In this document: positions 33,578 to 41,087 of the stretch, one piece after another
Position numbering within the stretch: position 1 is the first letter of the stretch
How the letters are laid out: the number at the start of each line of letters is the position of its first letter
Assembly (NCBI RefSeq): GCF_010998615.1
Contig: NZ_JAAEAH010000083.1
Coordinates: 1-41,087 of the forward strand
DNA from: Myxococcus sp. CA023
Lineage (GTDB): Bacteria > Myxococcota > Myxococcia > Myxococcales > Myxococcaceae
Direction: 5' to 3'
DNA: 41,087 nt
Position numbers and translations under genes: made by a program
The notes under the pieces: generated by a model
Database searches by the model: none
What the model was told of the DNA's origin: nothing
The model's input: the letters and a program-made list of their open reading frames with translations, nothing else

Positions 33578-33888
33578 CCGGCTGCGGGCAGCACCCTACA
33601 GGGCCTGTCCTACCTCCGGCAAAGGCCTCGTGCAGCCCCAGGCTCTCTTCCCTCTCCGCTGGGGCTCCTGGCAGGCCTGGGCGCCTCATTTCGCGCCCGG
33701 CGATGCCTCAAGGCCCGCGCCAGGGTGCTCAGGGATGCGCCAACCCCTCAAGAGCGTTGAAGAATCCAGGGCCCCGGGTCGGATTCGCCGCCAGGGAGGC
33801 CGGTCCGGGCCCCCTTCTCTTCACAGTTCGACGGCCGGAATGTGCTCCACCGTCGCATCCCGCCTGACCCTGTTATAAAGCGCCCCCC
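33578..33888. other. Intergenic region between tRNA-Leu and ffh
   Basis: This 311-base gap separates the leftward tRNA-Leu from rightward ffh. It holds an inverted repeat AGCCCCAG...CTGGGGCT near 33634-33670 whose role is unclear. A TATAAA at 33874-33879 lies only 9 bases before the ffh ATG and could be a -10 element giving an almost leaderless transcript. No protein-coding region is convincing. The tRNA promoter must lie in its left part, but I cannot point to it. Confidence 0.4.
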
Positions 33889-35535
33889 ATGCTCGAGACC
33901 GTAACCAAGGGCTTCCGCGCCGCCAAGAACCGCCTCGCCGGCAAGAGCGAGCTCACCCCGGAGCTGGTCGACGAGTCGCTGCGCGACATCCGCGTCTCCC
34001 TGCTCGAGGCTGACGTCGCCTTCGACGTCGTGAAGAAGTTTGTCGCCCGCGTCCGCGAGAAGTCCGTGGGCGAGTTGGTGCAGACGACCATCACCGACAC
34101 GGCTGGCCAGAAGCGCAAGGTCAGCCCGATGGACCACTTCATCAAGATCTGCCACGACGAGCTGGAGGCCCTCATGGGGCCCGTCGACACCAGCTTGAAG
34201 CTGAAGCCCAAGGGCCAGCTGTCCGGCATCATGATGGTGGGCCTCCAGGGCTCCGGTAAGACGACCACCACCGGGAAGCTCGCCAGCCGGCTCCTCCAGG
34301 AAGGGCGCAAGCCCCTGCTCGTCGCCGCCGACATCTACCGCCCCGCCGCCGTGGACCAGCTCAAGGTCCTGGGCGAGCGGCTCAAGGTCCCCGTCTACCA
34401 CGAGCCCGGCATCCAGCCGCCCGAGCTCGCCAAGCGGGGCTACGCCGCCGCGCGCGAGCAGAAGTGCGACGTGGTGCTCATCGACACCGCCGGCCGGCTC
34501 GCCATCGACGAGTCCCTGATGGCCGAACTGGAGTCCATCAAGGGCAACGTCCAGCCGGACAACATCCTGCTGGTGTGCGACGCGATGATTGGTCAGGACG
34601 CCGTGCGCACGGCGGCGGAGTTCGACCGGCGGCTGACGCTGGACGGATTCATCCTCACCAAGCTGGACGGTGACGCCCGCGGCGGCGCTGCGTTGTCCAT
34701 CAAGGAAGTCACGGGCAAGCCCATCAAGTTCCTCGGAATGGGCGAGTCCATGGACAAGCTGGAGGAGTTCCGCCCGGCCGGCCTCGCGGGCCGCATCCTC
34801 GGGTTCGGCGACATCGTCGGCCTGATGAAGGACTTCGAGAAGGTCGTCGACGAGAAGAAGGCCGAGGAGGATGCCAAGAAGCTCCTGTCCGGCCAGTTCA
34901 CGATGAAGGACTTCGTCGAGCAGATCCGCATGGTCCGGAAGATGGGACCGCTCAAGGACCTGCTGGAGAAGTTCCCCCTCTTCGGCGACCTCACCGAGCA
35001 CCTCAACCCGGACGAGAAGGAGCTCACGAAGATTGAGTCGATGTACGACTCGATGACGGCAAAGGAGCGCCTGCGGCCGGACACCGTCAACAACAGCCGC
35101 ATCAACCGCATCGCCAAGGGCAGCGGCCGCAAGGTCGAAGAGGTCAAGGAGCTGCTCCAGAAGTTCGGGATGATGCAGCAGGTGATGGGCACCATCGGCC
35201 AGAATCCGGGCCTGCTGGGCCGCATCCCCGGATTCAAGCAACTGGGTCAGCTGTCGCAGATGAAGAACATGGACCTCTCCAGCATGTTCGGCGGTGACCC
35301 GAAGATGATGGAGAAGATGATGAGCGGTGGAATGCCCGGCATGGGAATGCCCATGCAGCTGCCGCAGATCGCGCCCGGCTACACGCCGCCCATGGGCCAG
35401 GCCGCCATGGCCAAGGCCCGATTGATGGGCTACGCGCCGCCCTCCGCCACCGGCAAGAGCGAGGACCGCGACGCCATCAAGGAGCGCCGCAAGCGGGAGA
35501 AGGAAAACAAGAAGAAGAACCGGAAGAAGAAGTAG
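33889..35535 (+). CDS. ffh: Signal recognition particle protein Ffh
   Basis: This GTPase binds signal sequences on ribosomes and delivers them to FtsY. The 548-residue product has the N domain (ETVTKGFRAAKNRLAGK, then SLLEADVAFDVVKKF) and the G domain with P-loop GLQGSGKTTTTGKLA at 118-125, AADIYRPAAVDQL, DTAGRLAIDE near 199, TKLDGDARGGAALS near 255 and GMGESMDKLEEFRP. The Met-rich M domain starts with FTMKDFVEQIRMVRKMGPL and contains SRINRIAKGSGRKVEEV. The C-terminus is longer than in E. coli (about 453 residues): a Met/Gly/Pro-rich stretch (MPGMGMPMQL) and a strongly basic Lys/Arg tail. There is no Shine-Dalgarno sequence before the ATG. A strong terminator follows. No 4.5S RNA gene was seen nearby. 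Confidence 0.97.
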   Translation: MLETVTKGFRAAKNRLAGKSELTPELVDESLRDIRVSLLEADVAFDVVKKFVARVREKSVGELVQTTITDTAGQKRKVSPMDHFIKICHDELEALMGPVDTSLKLKPKGQLSGIMMVGLQGSGKTTTTGKLASRLLQEGRKPLLVAADIYRPAAVDQLKVLGERLKVPVYHEPGIQPPELAKRGYAAAREQKCDVVLIDTAGRLAIDESLMAELESIKGNVQPDNILLVCDAMIGQDAVRTAAEFDRRLTLDGFILTKLDGDARGGAALSIKEVTGKPIKFLGMGESMDKLEEFRPAGLAGRILGFGDIVGLMKDFEKVVDEKKAEEDAKKLLSGQFTMKDFVEQIRMVRKMGPLKDLLEKFPLFGDLTEHLNPDEKELTKIESMYDSMTAKERLRPDTVNNSRINRIAKGSGRKVEEVKELLQKFGMMQQVMGTIGQNPGLLGRIPGFKQLGQLSQMKNMDLSSMFGGDPKMMEKMMSGGMPGMGMPMQLPQIAPGYTPPMGQAAMAKARLMGYAPPSATGKSEDRDAIKERRKREKENKKKNRKKK

Positions 35536-35557
35536 GCCGCTCAAGGCCCCGGTGCCC

Positions 35558-35606
35558 ACGCCCGCCTCCCCGCATCCGTGCTGGGAGGGCGGGCGTTCGT
35601 GTTTTC
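35558..35606 (+). terminator. Rho-independent terminator after ffh
   Basis: ACGCCCGCCTCCC (35558-35570) pairs with GGGAGGGCGGGCGT (35583-35596) with one bulged G. The T-rich TCGTGTTTTC follows, beginning 22 nt after the ffh stop. Confidence 0.85.
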
Positions 35607-35769
35607 GGCATGGACGTCCGGGGCGTGGGACGCCCGTCTCGTCAGAACAACGGTCAGCTCAGTGACCTGTCCTGGCTTGCGCGCCGCTGACGGGACGAGG
35701 CACAAGAAGAGAGGCCGCAGGCACCTCGCGGCCGACTTCCGAGCACGACTGCACGGAATGGTTCTTGCG

Positions 35770-37137
35770 ATGAGTCACGGCATGCACCACCCACGACGCT
35801 TTCTTCTCCTGTTGTTCGTCCTCGCGGCTGCGAGCGCCTGCATCAATGTCCCAGAGGTCGAACCAACTCCTAACGAGCCAGAAGCAGATGCCGGCTCGAC
35901 GCCCGACGCAGGCGAGGAAGAGCTACCTCCTCCGACGTTGCGCACGACCTTCCCTGCAGGTGGGTCCACGCAGGTCGACACTGACACCCAGTTGGTGCTC
36001 ACCTTCTCAAGCGCCGTTGACACGAACTCGCTGCGTCTGGACGTCGCCCCTCATGTGGCAATGGGCCCTATCGAATGGAGCAATCAGGGCACGACTGCAG
36101 TGACGCGCCCATCGACGGCGCTCGCGCAGAACACCGCATATACAGTCACTGTCGAGGCCAAGGACCGCACGGGGCAGTCTCTGACGGGCACACGCAGTTT
36201 CACGTTCACCACGACGGGCCCTGCCCCTGACACCACCCCGCCTACCATCCTCAACACGACGCCCGGTCAGGCCGCCATCGGCGTGCCCCGAGACCCAGTC
36301 ATCGAGGTTCTCTTCTCGGAGCCCATGGATAGGACCTCGGTCCAAAACGCCTTCGCCATCACTTCGCCCGCGGGCCAAAACTCCGGAAGCTTCAACTGGA
36401 ACGAGGCCGACACGGTGATGACCTATGCGCTTCCTTCAATCGTAACGTATGGCACCACCATTACCTGGCAACTCTCCACTCTCGCCAAAGACAAATCCGG
36501 CAATACACTGCAGGAGGCCGGACACAGCGAGTTCAGAATCGTCCGCCAAGCATCGATGACGATGCCCATCATCTACTCGGTGAGTGGATCCATTTCCACA
36601 TCCGACACACCCGACTTCCACTACCGGAGTTACGCCACCTACGTCCTTGAGCGCATAGGCGATAACAGTGCCAATCAAAGCAGCCGGCTCTTCTTCGGAT
36701 TCAAGCTCGACGCCCTGCCTTCAGAGCTCATTCAAATCAACCGGTCGACAATCAAGTGGTGGCTCTCCACTCAACTCGGCCAGCCATTCGAACAACTTGG
36801 GCCTCTCCTCTTGGAGCCTGTAGATGTAGGTGAGTACCTCCCCCAGTCGAACGTAGAAGATACTGAAAGCCCAGTGCTCACTGCAGCCTACAACGCGCAA
36901 CCACGGGCCCTCGGCCTCACGCTCACGGCAGCAAATATTGGCACGCCGGGGCAGTTCGATGTCACGTCGTACGTGACTCAAGACTGGGCAAGCCGGGTGG
37001 AACGAAACTACAGGTCTCAGTTCCGTCTCCGCTTCACCCGAGAAACGAATAGCGACCGGAACACTGACGAACTGCGTTCGAGCTCAAGCACGTACCCCAC
37101 GCTGGCCGAGCTTGAAGTCGTCTACGAGTATCCTTGA
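35770..37137 (+). CDS. Secreted lipoprotein with Big_5-like Ig domains and DNRLRE-like C-terminus
   Basis: This 455-residue surface or periplasmic protein has a lipoprotein signal (LLFVLAAASAC) and then a Glu/Pro/Ala-rich linker. Two Ig-like repeats of the Big_5 (SbsA) type follow: PPTLRTTFPAGGSTQVDTD and PPTILNTTPGQAAIGVPRD, each about 100 residues. The C-terminal part, with FFGFKLDALPSELIQINRS, FDVTSYVTQDW and a final SSSSTYPTLAELEVVYEYP, resembles DNRLRE/CBM96-type modules (about 160 residues). The start at 35770 begins the signal; ATGs at 35758 and 35782 are alternatives, and none has a strong ribosome-binding site. GC content is visibly lower than in most of the window. Its role could be polysaccharide binding or adhesion. 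Confidence 0.78.
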   Translation: MSHGMHHPRRFLLLLFVLAAASACINVPEVEPTPNEPEADAGSTPDAGEEELPPPTLRTTFPAGGSTQVDTDTQLVLTFSSAVDTNSLRLDVAPHVAMGPIEWSNQGTTAVTRPSTALAQNTAYTVTVEAKDRTGQSLTGTRSFTFTTTGPAPDTTPPTILNTTPGQAAIGVPRDPVIEVLFSEPMDRTSVQNAFAITSPAGQNSGSFNWNEADTVMTYALPSIVTYGTTITWQLSTLAKDKSGNTLQEAGHSEFRIVRQASMTMPIIYSVSGSISTSDTPDFHYRSYATYVLERIGDNSANQSSRLFFGFKLDALPSELIQINRSTIKWWLSTQLGQPFEQLGPLLLEPVDVGEYLPQSNVEDTESPVLTAAYNAQPRALGLTLTAANIGTPGQFDVTSYVTQDWASRVERNYRSQFRLRFTRETNSDRNTDELRSSSSTYPTLAELEVVYEYP

Positions 37138-37148
37138 AGTGCAGAATG

Positions 37149-37180
37149 AGGCGAGCCGCAAGTGAGCGGCTCGCCTTTAA
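37149..37180. terminator. Bidirectional terminator between convergent genes
   Basis: AGGCGAGCCGC (37149-37159) pairs perfectly with GCGGCTCGCCT (37166-37176) around a six-base loop, followed by TTAAT on the plus strand. It lies 11 nt after the lipoprotein stop and 20 nt beyond the stop of the convergent gene. Confidence 0.85.
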
Positions 37181-37195
37181 TGAGTCCCGCCGGAG

Positions 37196-38299
37196 TCACT
37201 TCTCCTGTCGCTTGGGAACCACGAGGCCCTGACTCAGGCGTTTGAGCACCCGCTGCCTCTGCCGTCGTTTGTAGGCCTCATGGGCATTTTCCCCACGCTC
37301 GTTGAGCCGTGCGGTCTCCTCGTCGACAATCTGGAACTCGACAAGGGAAATGATGATCCTTCCCTTTCGATGCCGGGTGTCTTCCTCTGGCGGCGGCAGA
37401 TAGGCATCCATTCGCATGGGGATATCCACCACGAAATTGAGTGCCCGATATGTATTTCCTGAAAACACATTCCCGCCAGCGTTTTCACGATCTTCGAAAT
37501 CGCGATCCAAGTGAAGCTTGGCGATATGTTGCTCAAAGTGGGGGTTTTCAGCGAGCACGGTCTTGAAGGGCATCAGCGTATTTTCAGTCTGCCCAGGGAC
37601 CACCAGATGAAATGGGAAGAGGCGCTGGGTAAGGTAGTAAAGGACCAGCAGTAGATCCTCACGCTTCCGTGTTACCACCCGGAACCGAGTCCGGTCGTAG
37701 ACCTGCGCGGCAACGGTATCTTTTTTTGCCAGCAACTTCGTGATGAGCGAATCCTGGGTCTTGATGGAGTGCGCGAACTCCACGATGGGCAGACCCTTGG
37801 CCTGCATCTCAGCAGCCACGCCCAAGACCCTCTCCGTGATCAGTTCTGCCAGTTCCACCTCGGAGACGGGCAAGCGGAAGAGCAGATCGCGCCCTTCAAT
37901 GTGCTGAATGACGTGCATCACCTTCAGGACGACACACGCAATCCGCCGGTGACGGGGCGACCCTTTGACGCCTGATGCGTAGAGGAACAAATCGTGGATT
38001 TCCTCTGGCCGCGCCACCGCATCCGCGACGCGATAGTTGAACGTCTTGCGAAGGTACTCAACGGCTTCGGCTAAGACGGCACGGGCCCACTCCTCATCGT
38101 AGGGGCGAGACACATCCAACTGGAGCAACCTGAGGAAGTTGTCCACCTCTCCACGGGACTGGAAGTGCATTCGCCGCCAGTCGATTACCGACCCCCCGCG
38201 GAGAATCAATCGGATGCGCTCGAGTTCGCGCACCCCCATCCGCTCCACCGCGCAGATGGGAATATCAGGCAAAACAGGAACAAGCGAAGGCGCCTTCAC
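37196..38299 (-). CDS. Conserved hypothetical protein, probably TIGR04552 family
   Basis: This 367-residue soluble protein resembles, from memory, the TIGR04552 family seen in Myxococcales; its function is unknown. Features are RELERIRLILRGGSVIDWRRMHF near the N-terminus, RPEEIHDLFLYASG, CVVLKVMHVIQHIEGRDLL, FAHSIKTQDSLITKLLAKKD, VYDRTRFRVVTR and FVVDIPMRMD. VYDRTRFRVVTR and the ring of charged residues are reminiscent of RelA/SpoT-like nucleotidyltransferase cores, but this is only an impression. The start is taken as GTG at 38299 with AGGA upstream. An ATG at 38368 is rejected because it falls inside a terminator hairpin; an ATG at 38239 is possible. GC is lower than typical here. Convergent with the Big_5 lipoprotein. 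Confidence 0.72.
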   Translation of the reverse strand: MKAPSLVPVLPDIPICAVERMGVRELERIRLILRGGSVIDWRRMHFQSRGEVDNFLRLLQLDVSRPYDEEWARAVLAEAVEYLRKTFNYRVADAVARPEEIHDLFLYASGVKGSPRHRRIACVVLKVMHVIQHIEGRDLLFRLPVSEVELAELITERVLGVAAEMQAKGLPIVEFAHSIKTQDSLITKLLAKKDTVAAQVYDRTRFRVVTRKREDLLLVLYYLTQRLFPFHLVVPGQTENTLMPFKTVLAENPHFEQHIAKLHLDRDFEDRENAGGNVFSGNTYRALNFVVDIPMRMDAYLPPPEEDTRHRKGRIIISLVEFQIVDEETARLNERGENAHEAYKRRQRQRVLKRLSQGLVVPKRQEK

Positions 38300-38349
38300 A
38301 CTTGAGCTTCCTAGCCGAGCCCACTCGGATGGGGAAGTCCTCTCAAACG

Positions 38350-38386
38350 AACGAGGGCCCTCCCCCATCGGGAGAGGACCCTCGTT
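38350..38386 (-). terminator. Terminator downstream of the MORN-repeat gene
   Basis: On the minus strand AACGAGGGTCCTCTC pairs with GAGGGCCCTCGTT (one mismatch and one bulge) around the CCGATGGGG loop, followed by CGTTTGAG. It lies 21 nt after the stop of the gene at 38407-38889 and upstream of the TIGR04552-like gene start. Confidence 0.7.
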
Positions 38387-38406
38387 ACGACCGAACGGTC
38401 AGCCAG

Positions 38407-38889
38407 CTACTGGGAAGCAATCTCGCGGTTGTTCTCGTACCGGACTTGACTCAGCACCCGGCCGTCTTCAGCGAGGTCCTTGACCACGCCATGCTTACGG
38501 CCGTTCTTGTACTCCTCGACCCTCTGGGGCTTGCCGCTGGGGAAGTACATGATGCGCTGGCCATGCCAGCCGCCGTCCTTGAACTCCGCAGTGCCGCGCT
38601 TGACGCCGGACACGTCGTAAAAGGTCCAGGTCCCGACCTTGAGGCCGTTCTCGAACTGCCCTTGCGCCGCCTTCACGCCATTCGGGTAGTACTCAACGTA
38701 CGCACCGTGCGAGGTGCGGGAGCCTGCCTTCGTGCCGGACTTCACACACGACAAGCCTTCCTCCTTGGAACCGAGCTGAACCGTGCCTTCAGCGCAGTTC
38801 AGCCGCTCCGAAGCGCCTTCAGCCATTGCCGCCGGAGCAACCAGGGTCAGACCGAGGGTCAGCGTTCGCATCAGCTTGGTAGACAGCAT
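38407..38889 (-). CDS. Exported MORN-2 (YwqK-like) repeat protein
   Basis: This 160-residue protein has a cleavable signal peptide (LTLGLTLVAPAAMAEG) and then, from about residue 60, three to four MORN-2 type repeats: HGAYVEYYPNGVKAAQGQFENG, VGTWTFYDVSGVKRGTAEFKDG, HGQRIMYFPSGKPQRVEEYKNG and HGVVKDLAEDGRVLSQVRYENN. Such repeats are found in YwqK-family proteins, which databases label as antitoxins, but here secretion argues against that role. Two Cys residues (NCAEG and SCVKSG) may form a disulfide. It ends before a terminator and is not obviously linked to neighbours. The function is probably structural or binding. Confidence 0.82.
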   Translation of the reverse strand: MLSTKLMRTLTLGLTLVAPAAMAEGASERLNCAEGTVQLGSKEEGLSCVKSGTKAGSRTSHGAYVEYYPNGVKAAQGQFENGLKVGTWTFYDVSGVKRGTAEFKDGGWHGQRIMYFPSGKPQRVEEYKNGRKHGVVKDLAEDGRVLSQVRYENNREIASQ

Positions 38890-38980
38890 CGATTCTCCTT
38901 TTCAAGACGCCGGGATTTCCGCGGCATGAATGGGACGCACAGGCCCAGCCGAAATTCAGCGTACCTCTCGCTGGAATGAG

Positions 38981-39013
38981 CGAGCCCCGCCCCTACAACC
39001 GGAGCGGGGCTCG
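38981..39013 (-). terminator. Terminator after the Cys-rich lipoprotein gene
   Basis: CGAGCCCCGC (38981-38990) pairs perfectly with GCGGGGCTCG (39004-39013) around a 13-nt loop, 24 nt beyond the stop of the gene ending at 39038. On the minus strand it is followed by CTCATTCC, so the T-tract is weak. Confidence 0.65.
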
Positions 39014-39037
39014 ATGACTCACCTGCCCAATCGACTA

Positions 39038-39940
39038 CTAGTAGTTCGACTGCTGGCAGACGAAGTTGCCGTCAGTGAAGTAGAAGCCGGCCGAGTTGGT
39101 GGTGCTGCTCGCGGCGACGCAGAGGTTGACGATGATCTCCGCGTTGCTGCGGTTAGTGCCCGTGACGGTGTAGTTGCCCTCCGAGCGGCTGATGGACGCG
39201 TTGCTACGACCACCGTCCGTCTGGACGTAGAAGAAACGGCTCAGCTCGGTGGAGGTGTCCGGGAACGGCGTGTTGGAGTACGCGTTGATACGGATGCGCA
39301 GGCGCTTGGGCGCGCTGGCACCACAGAACGCCGAGTCCGTCGTCGCATTGACGAAGCCCACCTTGTAGATGATCGGGCCCGTGGTGCCGAGGTCCGCCTT
39401 GTTCGGGAACTCGTTGTAGTTCTGGCACGTCGGCGCGGGCGGCGCGGAGCAGGTGCCGCTGGAGCAGATCTGGCCGTAAGTACAGGTGGACAGGCCCTCG
39501 CCGGAGCAGCTCGTGGGCTGGGTGTCACCCTCTTCGCACTGGCCGGTGGTCACGTTGCAGGTCCGGTCGCCGGTGCACTCGGCGTTGGACGTGCAGGCCG
39601 TCACGCAGACGTTGTCCAGGTGGGAGCAGACCAGGCCCGTGGACTCGGAGTCCGTGCCACCGTTGCAGAGCACGTCCGTGGAGCACTGGCAGATGTTCGT
39701 GGTGGCGTTGGGACCCGCAACACCCAGCGGGGCGCAGGTCTTCGCCGTGGAGGGGCAGTCCGAACCAGAGTTACAGGTCTGCACGCAGACTTGGGCGGTC
39801 GGGTGACAGATCTCCGACTCTCCGCACTCGTCATTGCTGGAGCACGCACCCGGGGACGTCGTGTCGTCACCGCAACCAGCCATGAGACCGCTCATCGCGC
39901 CAAGCGCAGTGAGCACCAACATCATCTTGCGAAGCTGCAT
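39038..39940 (-). CDS. Cysteine-rich secreted lipoprotein, function unknown
   Basis: This 300-residue protein starts with a lipoprotein signal (GAMSGLMAGC). About 150 residues of short Cys-rich repeats follow, of the type CSSNDECGESEICHPTAQVC, CNSGSDCPSTAKTC and CTSNAECTGDRTCNVTTGQC. These look like the Dickkopf/EGF-like repeats common in myxobacterial and other deltaproteobacterial surface proteins. A Cys-poor C-terminal domain (about 170-300) begins CQNYNEFPNKADLGTTGPI, contains LRIRINAYSNTPFPDTSTEL, and ends GFYFTDGNFVCQQSNY; I do not recognise it. The ATG at 39940 has GAGGAAA upstream. It stands alone, closed by a hairpin. It is probably on the outer cell surface. Confidence 0.82.
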   Translation of the reverse strand: MQLRKMMLVLTALGAMSGLMAGCGDDTTSPGACSSNDECGESEICHPTAQVCVQTCNSGSDCPSTAKTCAPLGVAGPNATTNICQCSTDVLCNGGTDSESTGLVCSHLDNVCVTACTSNAECTGDRTCNVTTGQCEEGDTQPTSCSGEGLSTCTYGQICSSGTCSAPPAPTCQNYNEFPNKADLGTTGPIIYKVGFVNATTDSAFCGASAPKRLRIRINAYSNTPFPDTSTELSRFFYVQTDGGRSNASISRSEGNYTVTGTNRSNAEIIVNLCVAASSTTNSAGFYFTDGNFVCQQSNY

Positions 39941-40126
39941 GTTGAGATTTCCTCTTGTTTGGAACGCCGCCCGGGGGGCCTCCGGCCACTGACTACAGGC
40001 CCCAACAACCATGCGAGCAAGTGAGGCTTAGTCCCGCCCGTCCGGACGTGTCAACGAGTGTCGACGCCACCTGGACGGCTGCTCGGCCACGAAATTCACC
40101 CTTCGCGCAAGCAGACAGCGGGAGCG

Positions 40127-40160
40127 GAGGCCATCGCGACGTTCATGTCGCGATAGCCTC
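40127..40160 (-). terminator. Hairpin downstream of the AgmX-type gene
   Basis: GAGGC-C-ATCGCGAC (40127-40140) pairs with GTCGCGAT-A-GCCTC (40147-40160) across a six-base loop with one mismatch, 19 nt past the stop of the gene ending at 40180. No T-run follows. The 166 bases from here to the next gene's ATG at 39940 contain nothing else I recognise. Confidence 0.6.
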
Positions 40161-40179
40161 AGTGGACGCCCCCCACCGT

Positions 40180-41063
40180 TCAGAAGGTGAACGGGAAGTC
40201 GATGGGCTCGCCCTGCCGCTTGTGACGCGGGAAGGACCAGCTCTTGATGAGCCCGGAGATGCAGCTCGCCATGTAGGTGGTGCGGAACTCATCCGTGCGG
40301 CACGACACCGCGCTCGTCTTGCCACTCGTCTGGATGGTCCAGCGCATCACCAGCTTGCCGCTCAACGACGGGTCCTTCTTCTTCTGCTCGTTGACGCACT
40401 TCACGATGGCCGGCTTGTTGGCCAGCACCACCGCCATGATGTCCGACTGCTGCAGCCGGTCCGGAACCCCGCCCCCCGGCTCGGGAGGGACGTAGGCCGT
40501 CGGACGTGCCGAGGACGGCTTCGCCTCTGGCGCCGACTTCTTCGTGCCGAAGAGCTCGTCGAAGTCATCATCCGAATCGCTCGACGAGGGCCGCTCCGCA
40601 CGCGCCGGCGCGGACGCGCGAGGCTCCGGGTCCTCCCGGCGAGAGGACGACGACGAGGTGCGTCGATTATTGGGCCGCTCGGCCTTCGCCACCGCCGTCT
40701 CCGCAGGCTTCGGCGTTTCAACCGAAGGCGGCGTCGGCGTGGCCACGGGCGCCGCCGCGACGGCCGGGGGCGTCGTCTCCGGCGGAGGCGTGTTCACCGG
40801 CGCCGCAGCGACCTCCGTGGGCGGGGTCGGAGGCGGCGTCGCGGGATTCACGGGCGTCTGAGCAGCCGCCATGGGGGCCGTGTTCGCCTGAGGAGGCGGA
40901 GGGCTGCTGGGAGGAGGCGTCGGCGTGGCCACGGGCGCCGCCGCGACGACCGGGGGATTCGCCGGTGCCGCGTCCGTGCCAGACCCGCCCTTCAGGAAGA
41001 GCGCCGCAGCGCCACCACCGACCAGGAGCAGCCCCGCGGCAATGCCAACGAAGAGCCCCGTCT
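40180..41063 (-). CDS. Membrane-anchored Pro-rich protein with AgmX/PglI-type C-terminal domain (N-terminus cut off by contig end)
   Basis: The frame is open to the contig end, so the N-terminus is missing. Visible parts are a transmembrane helix right at the edge (GLFVGIAAGLLLVGGGAAALF); about 100 residues of Pro/Ala/Thr-rich sequence; a Ser/Arg/Asp-rich segment with acidic DSDDDFDELFG; and a C-terminal domain of about 95 residues. That domain runs from DIMAVVLANKPAIVKCVNEQ through LSGKLVMRWTIQTSGKTSAV and YMASCISGLIKSWSFPRHK to DFPFTF. It matches the TonB-like AgmX/PglI C-terminal fold, with a Cys pair. In Myxococcus such domains occur in the gliding protein GltJ/AgmX and in some Ser/Thr kinases; which applies here depends on the missing N-terminus. 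An internal GTG at 40932 is not the real start. Confidence 0.8.
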
Positions 41064-41087
41064 CTGTCTCTTATACCACATCTGACG
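41064..41087. other. Nextera/Tn5 mosaic-end adapter sequence (artefact)
   Basis: The last 24 bases (CTGTCTCTTATA then CCACATCTGACG) match the standard Nextera read-through adapter, with one extra C after TATA. This is library adapter left at the contig end, not genomic DNA. The preceding coding frame therefore really ends at about 41063. Confidence 0.92.

Noticed and set aside
1..41087. CRISPR array, rRNA genes, prophage or complete insertion sequence
   Set aside because: No direct-repeat/spacer pattern, rRNA-like stretch, phage structural gene or intact transposase with inverted repeats was seen.

Overview
The window looks like chromosomal DNA from a myxobacterium of the Myxococcus/Corallococcus/Pyxidicoccus type. 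The evidence is the very high GC content with strong third-position GC bias, many secreted lipoproteins and glycanases, an AgmX/PglI-type C-terminal domain (a family typical of gliding bacteria) and a gene resembling a family I associate with Myxococcales (TIGR04552). The final 24 bases are not genomic: they match a Nextera/Tn5 adapter with one extra base, so the right edge is a contig end.

Layout from left to right. 1-540: a decayed IS66-type transposase tail. 0.8-2.2 kb: a GH16 glucanase lipoprotein (minus). 2.3-6.1 kb: a complete sulfate ABC importer operon, sbp-cysT-cysW-cysA (minus), with a terminator-like hairpin in its leader. 6.45-15.5 kb: three consecutive plus-strand genes, separated by 4 and 1 nt, for divergent paralogous double-ring AAA+ proteins related to ClpA/ClpB. 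15.6-16.7 kb: a flavin reductase-superoxide dismutase pair (minus). 16.9-17.9 kb: a secreted lipoprotein (plus). 18.0-21.4 kb: an exported molybdenum hydroxylase with its 2Fe-2S subunit and a di-heme cytochrome (minus). 21.4-24.1 kb: a ClpG/ClpK/ClpE-like zinc-finger AAA+ disaggregase candidate (minus). 24.3-25.3 kb: two small plus-strand genes, one coding for a glycine-zipper-rich protein. 25.5-27.0 kb: a DHA2 MFS exporter. 27.0-30.3 kb: a GH6 cellulase lipoprotein and a plant-FAAH-like amidase (minus). 30.5-32.5 kb: RecQ helicase. 32.5-33.4 kb: a Tat-exported pirin. 33.5 kb: tRNA-Leu(UAA). 33.9-35.5 kb: ffh. 35.8-38.9 kb: lower-GC accessory genes. 39.0-41.06 kb: a Cys-rich lipoprotein and a truncated Pro-rich AgmX-type membrane protein.

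The most unusual part is the three-gene AAA+ operon. All three proteins combine an unrecognised N-terminal domain, a degenerate first AAA+ ring and a catalytically complete second ring. The second ring lacks, in all three, the roughly six-residue aromatic pore loop (GYVGYEE) that Clp/Hsp100 unfoldases use to pull substrate. The canonical loop is present in the other Clp ATPase of this same window, which is a useful internal control. The first protein also ends in what reads as a release-factor PCRF-like domain without the GGQ peptidyl-hydrolase domain, and the second ends in a possible diverged copy. My working hypothesis is a hetero-oligomeric AAA+ machine that remodels ribosomes or ribosome-bound complexes rather than threading polypeptides. 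I cannot check from here whether this system has been described.

Other points worth following are the plant-type fatty-acid-amide-hydrolase-like amidase, the Clp ATPase without a ClpP-docking loop, the palindromic operator upstream of the flavin reductase-SOD operon, and the sulfate operon leader hairpin.
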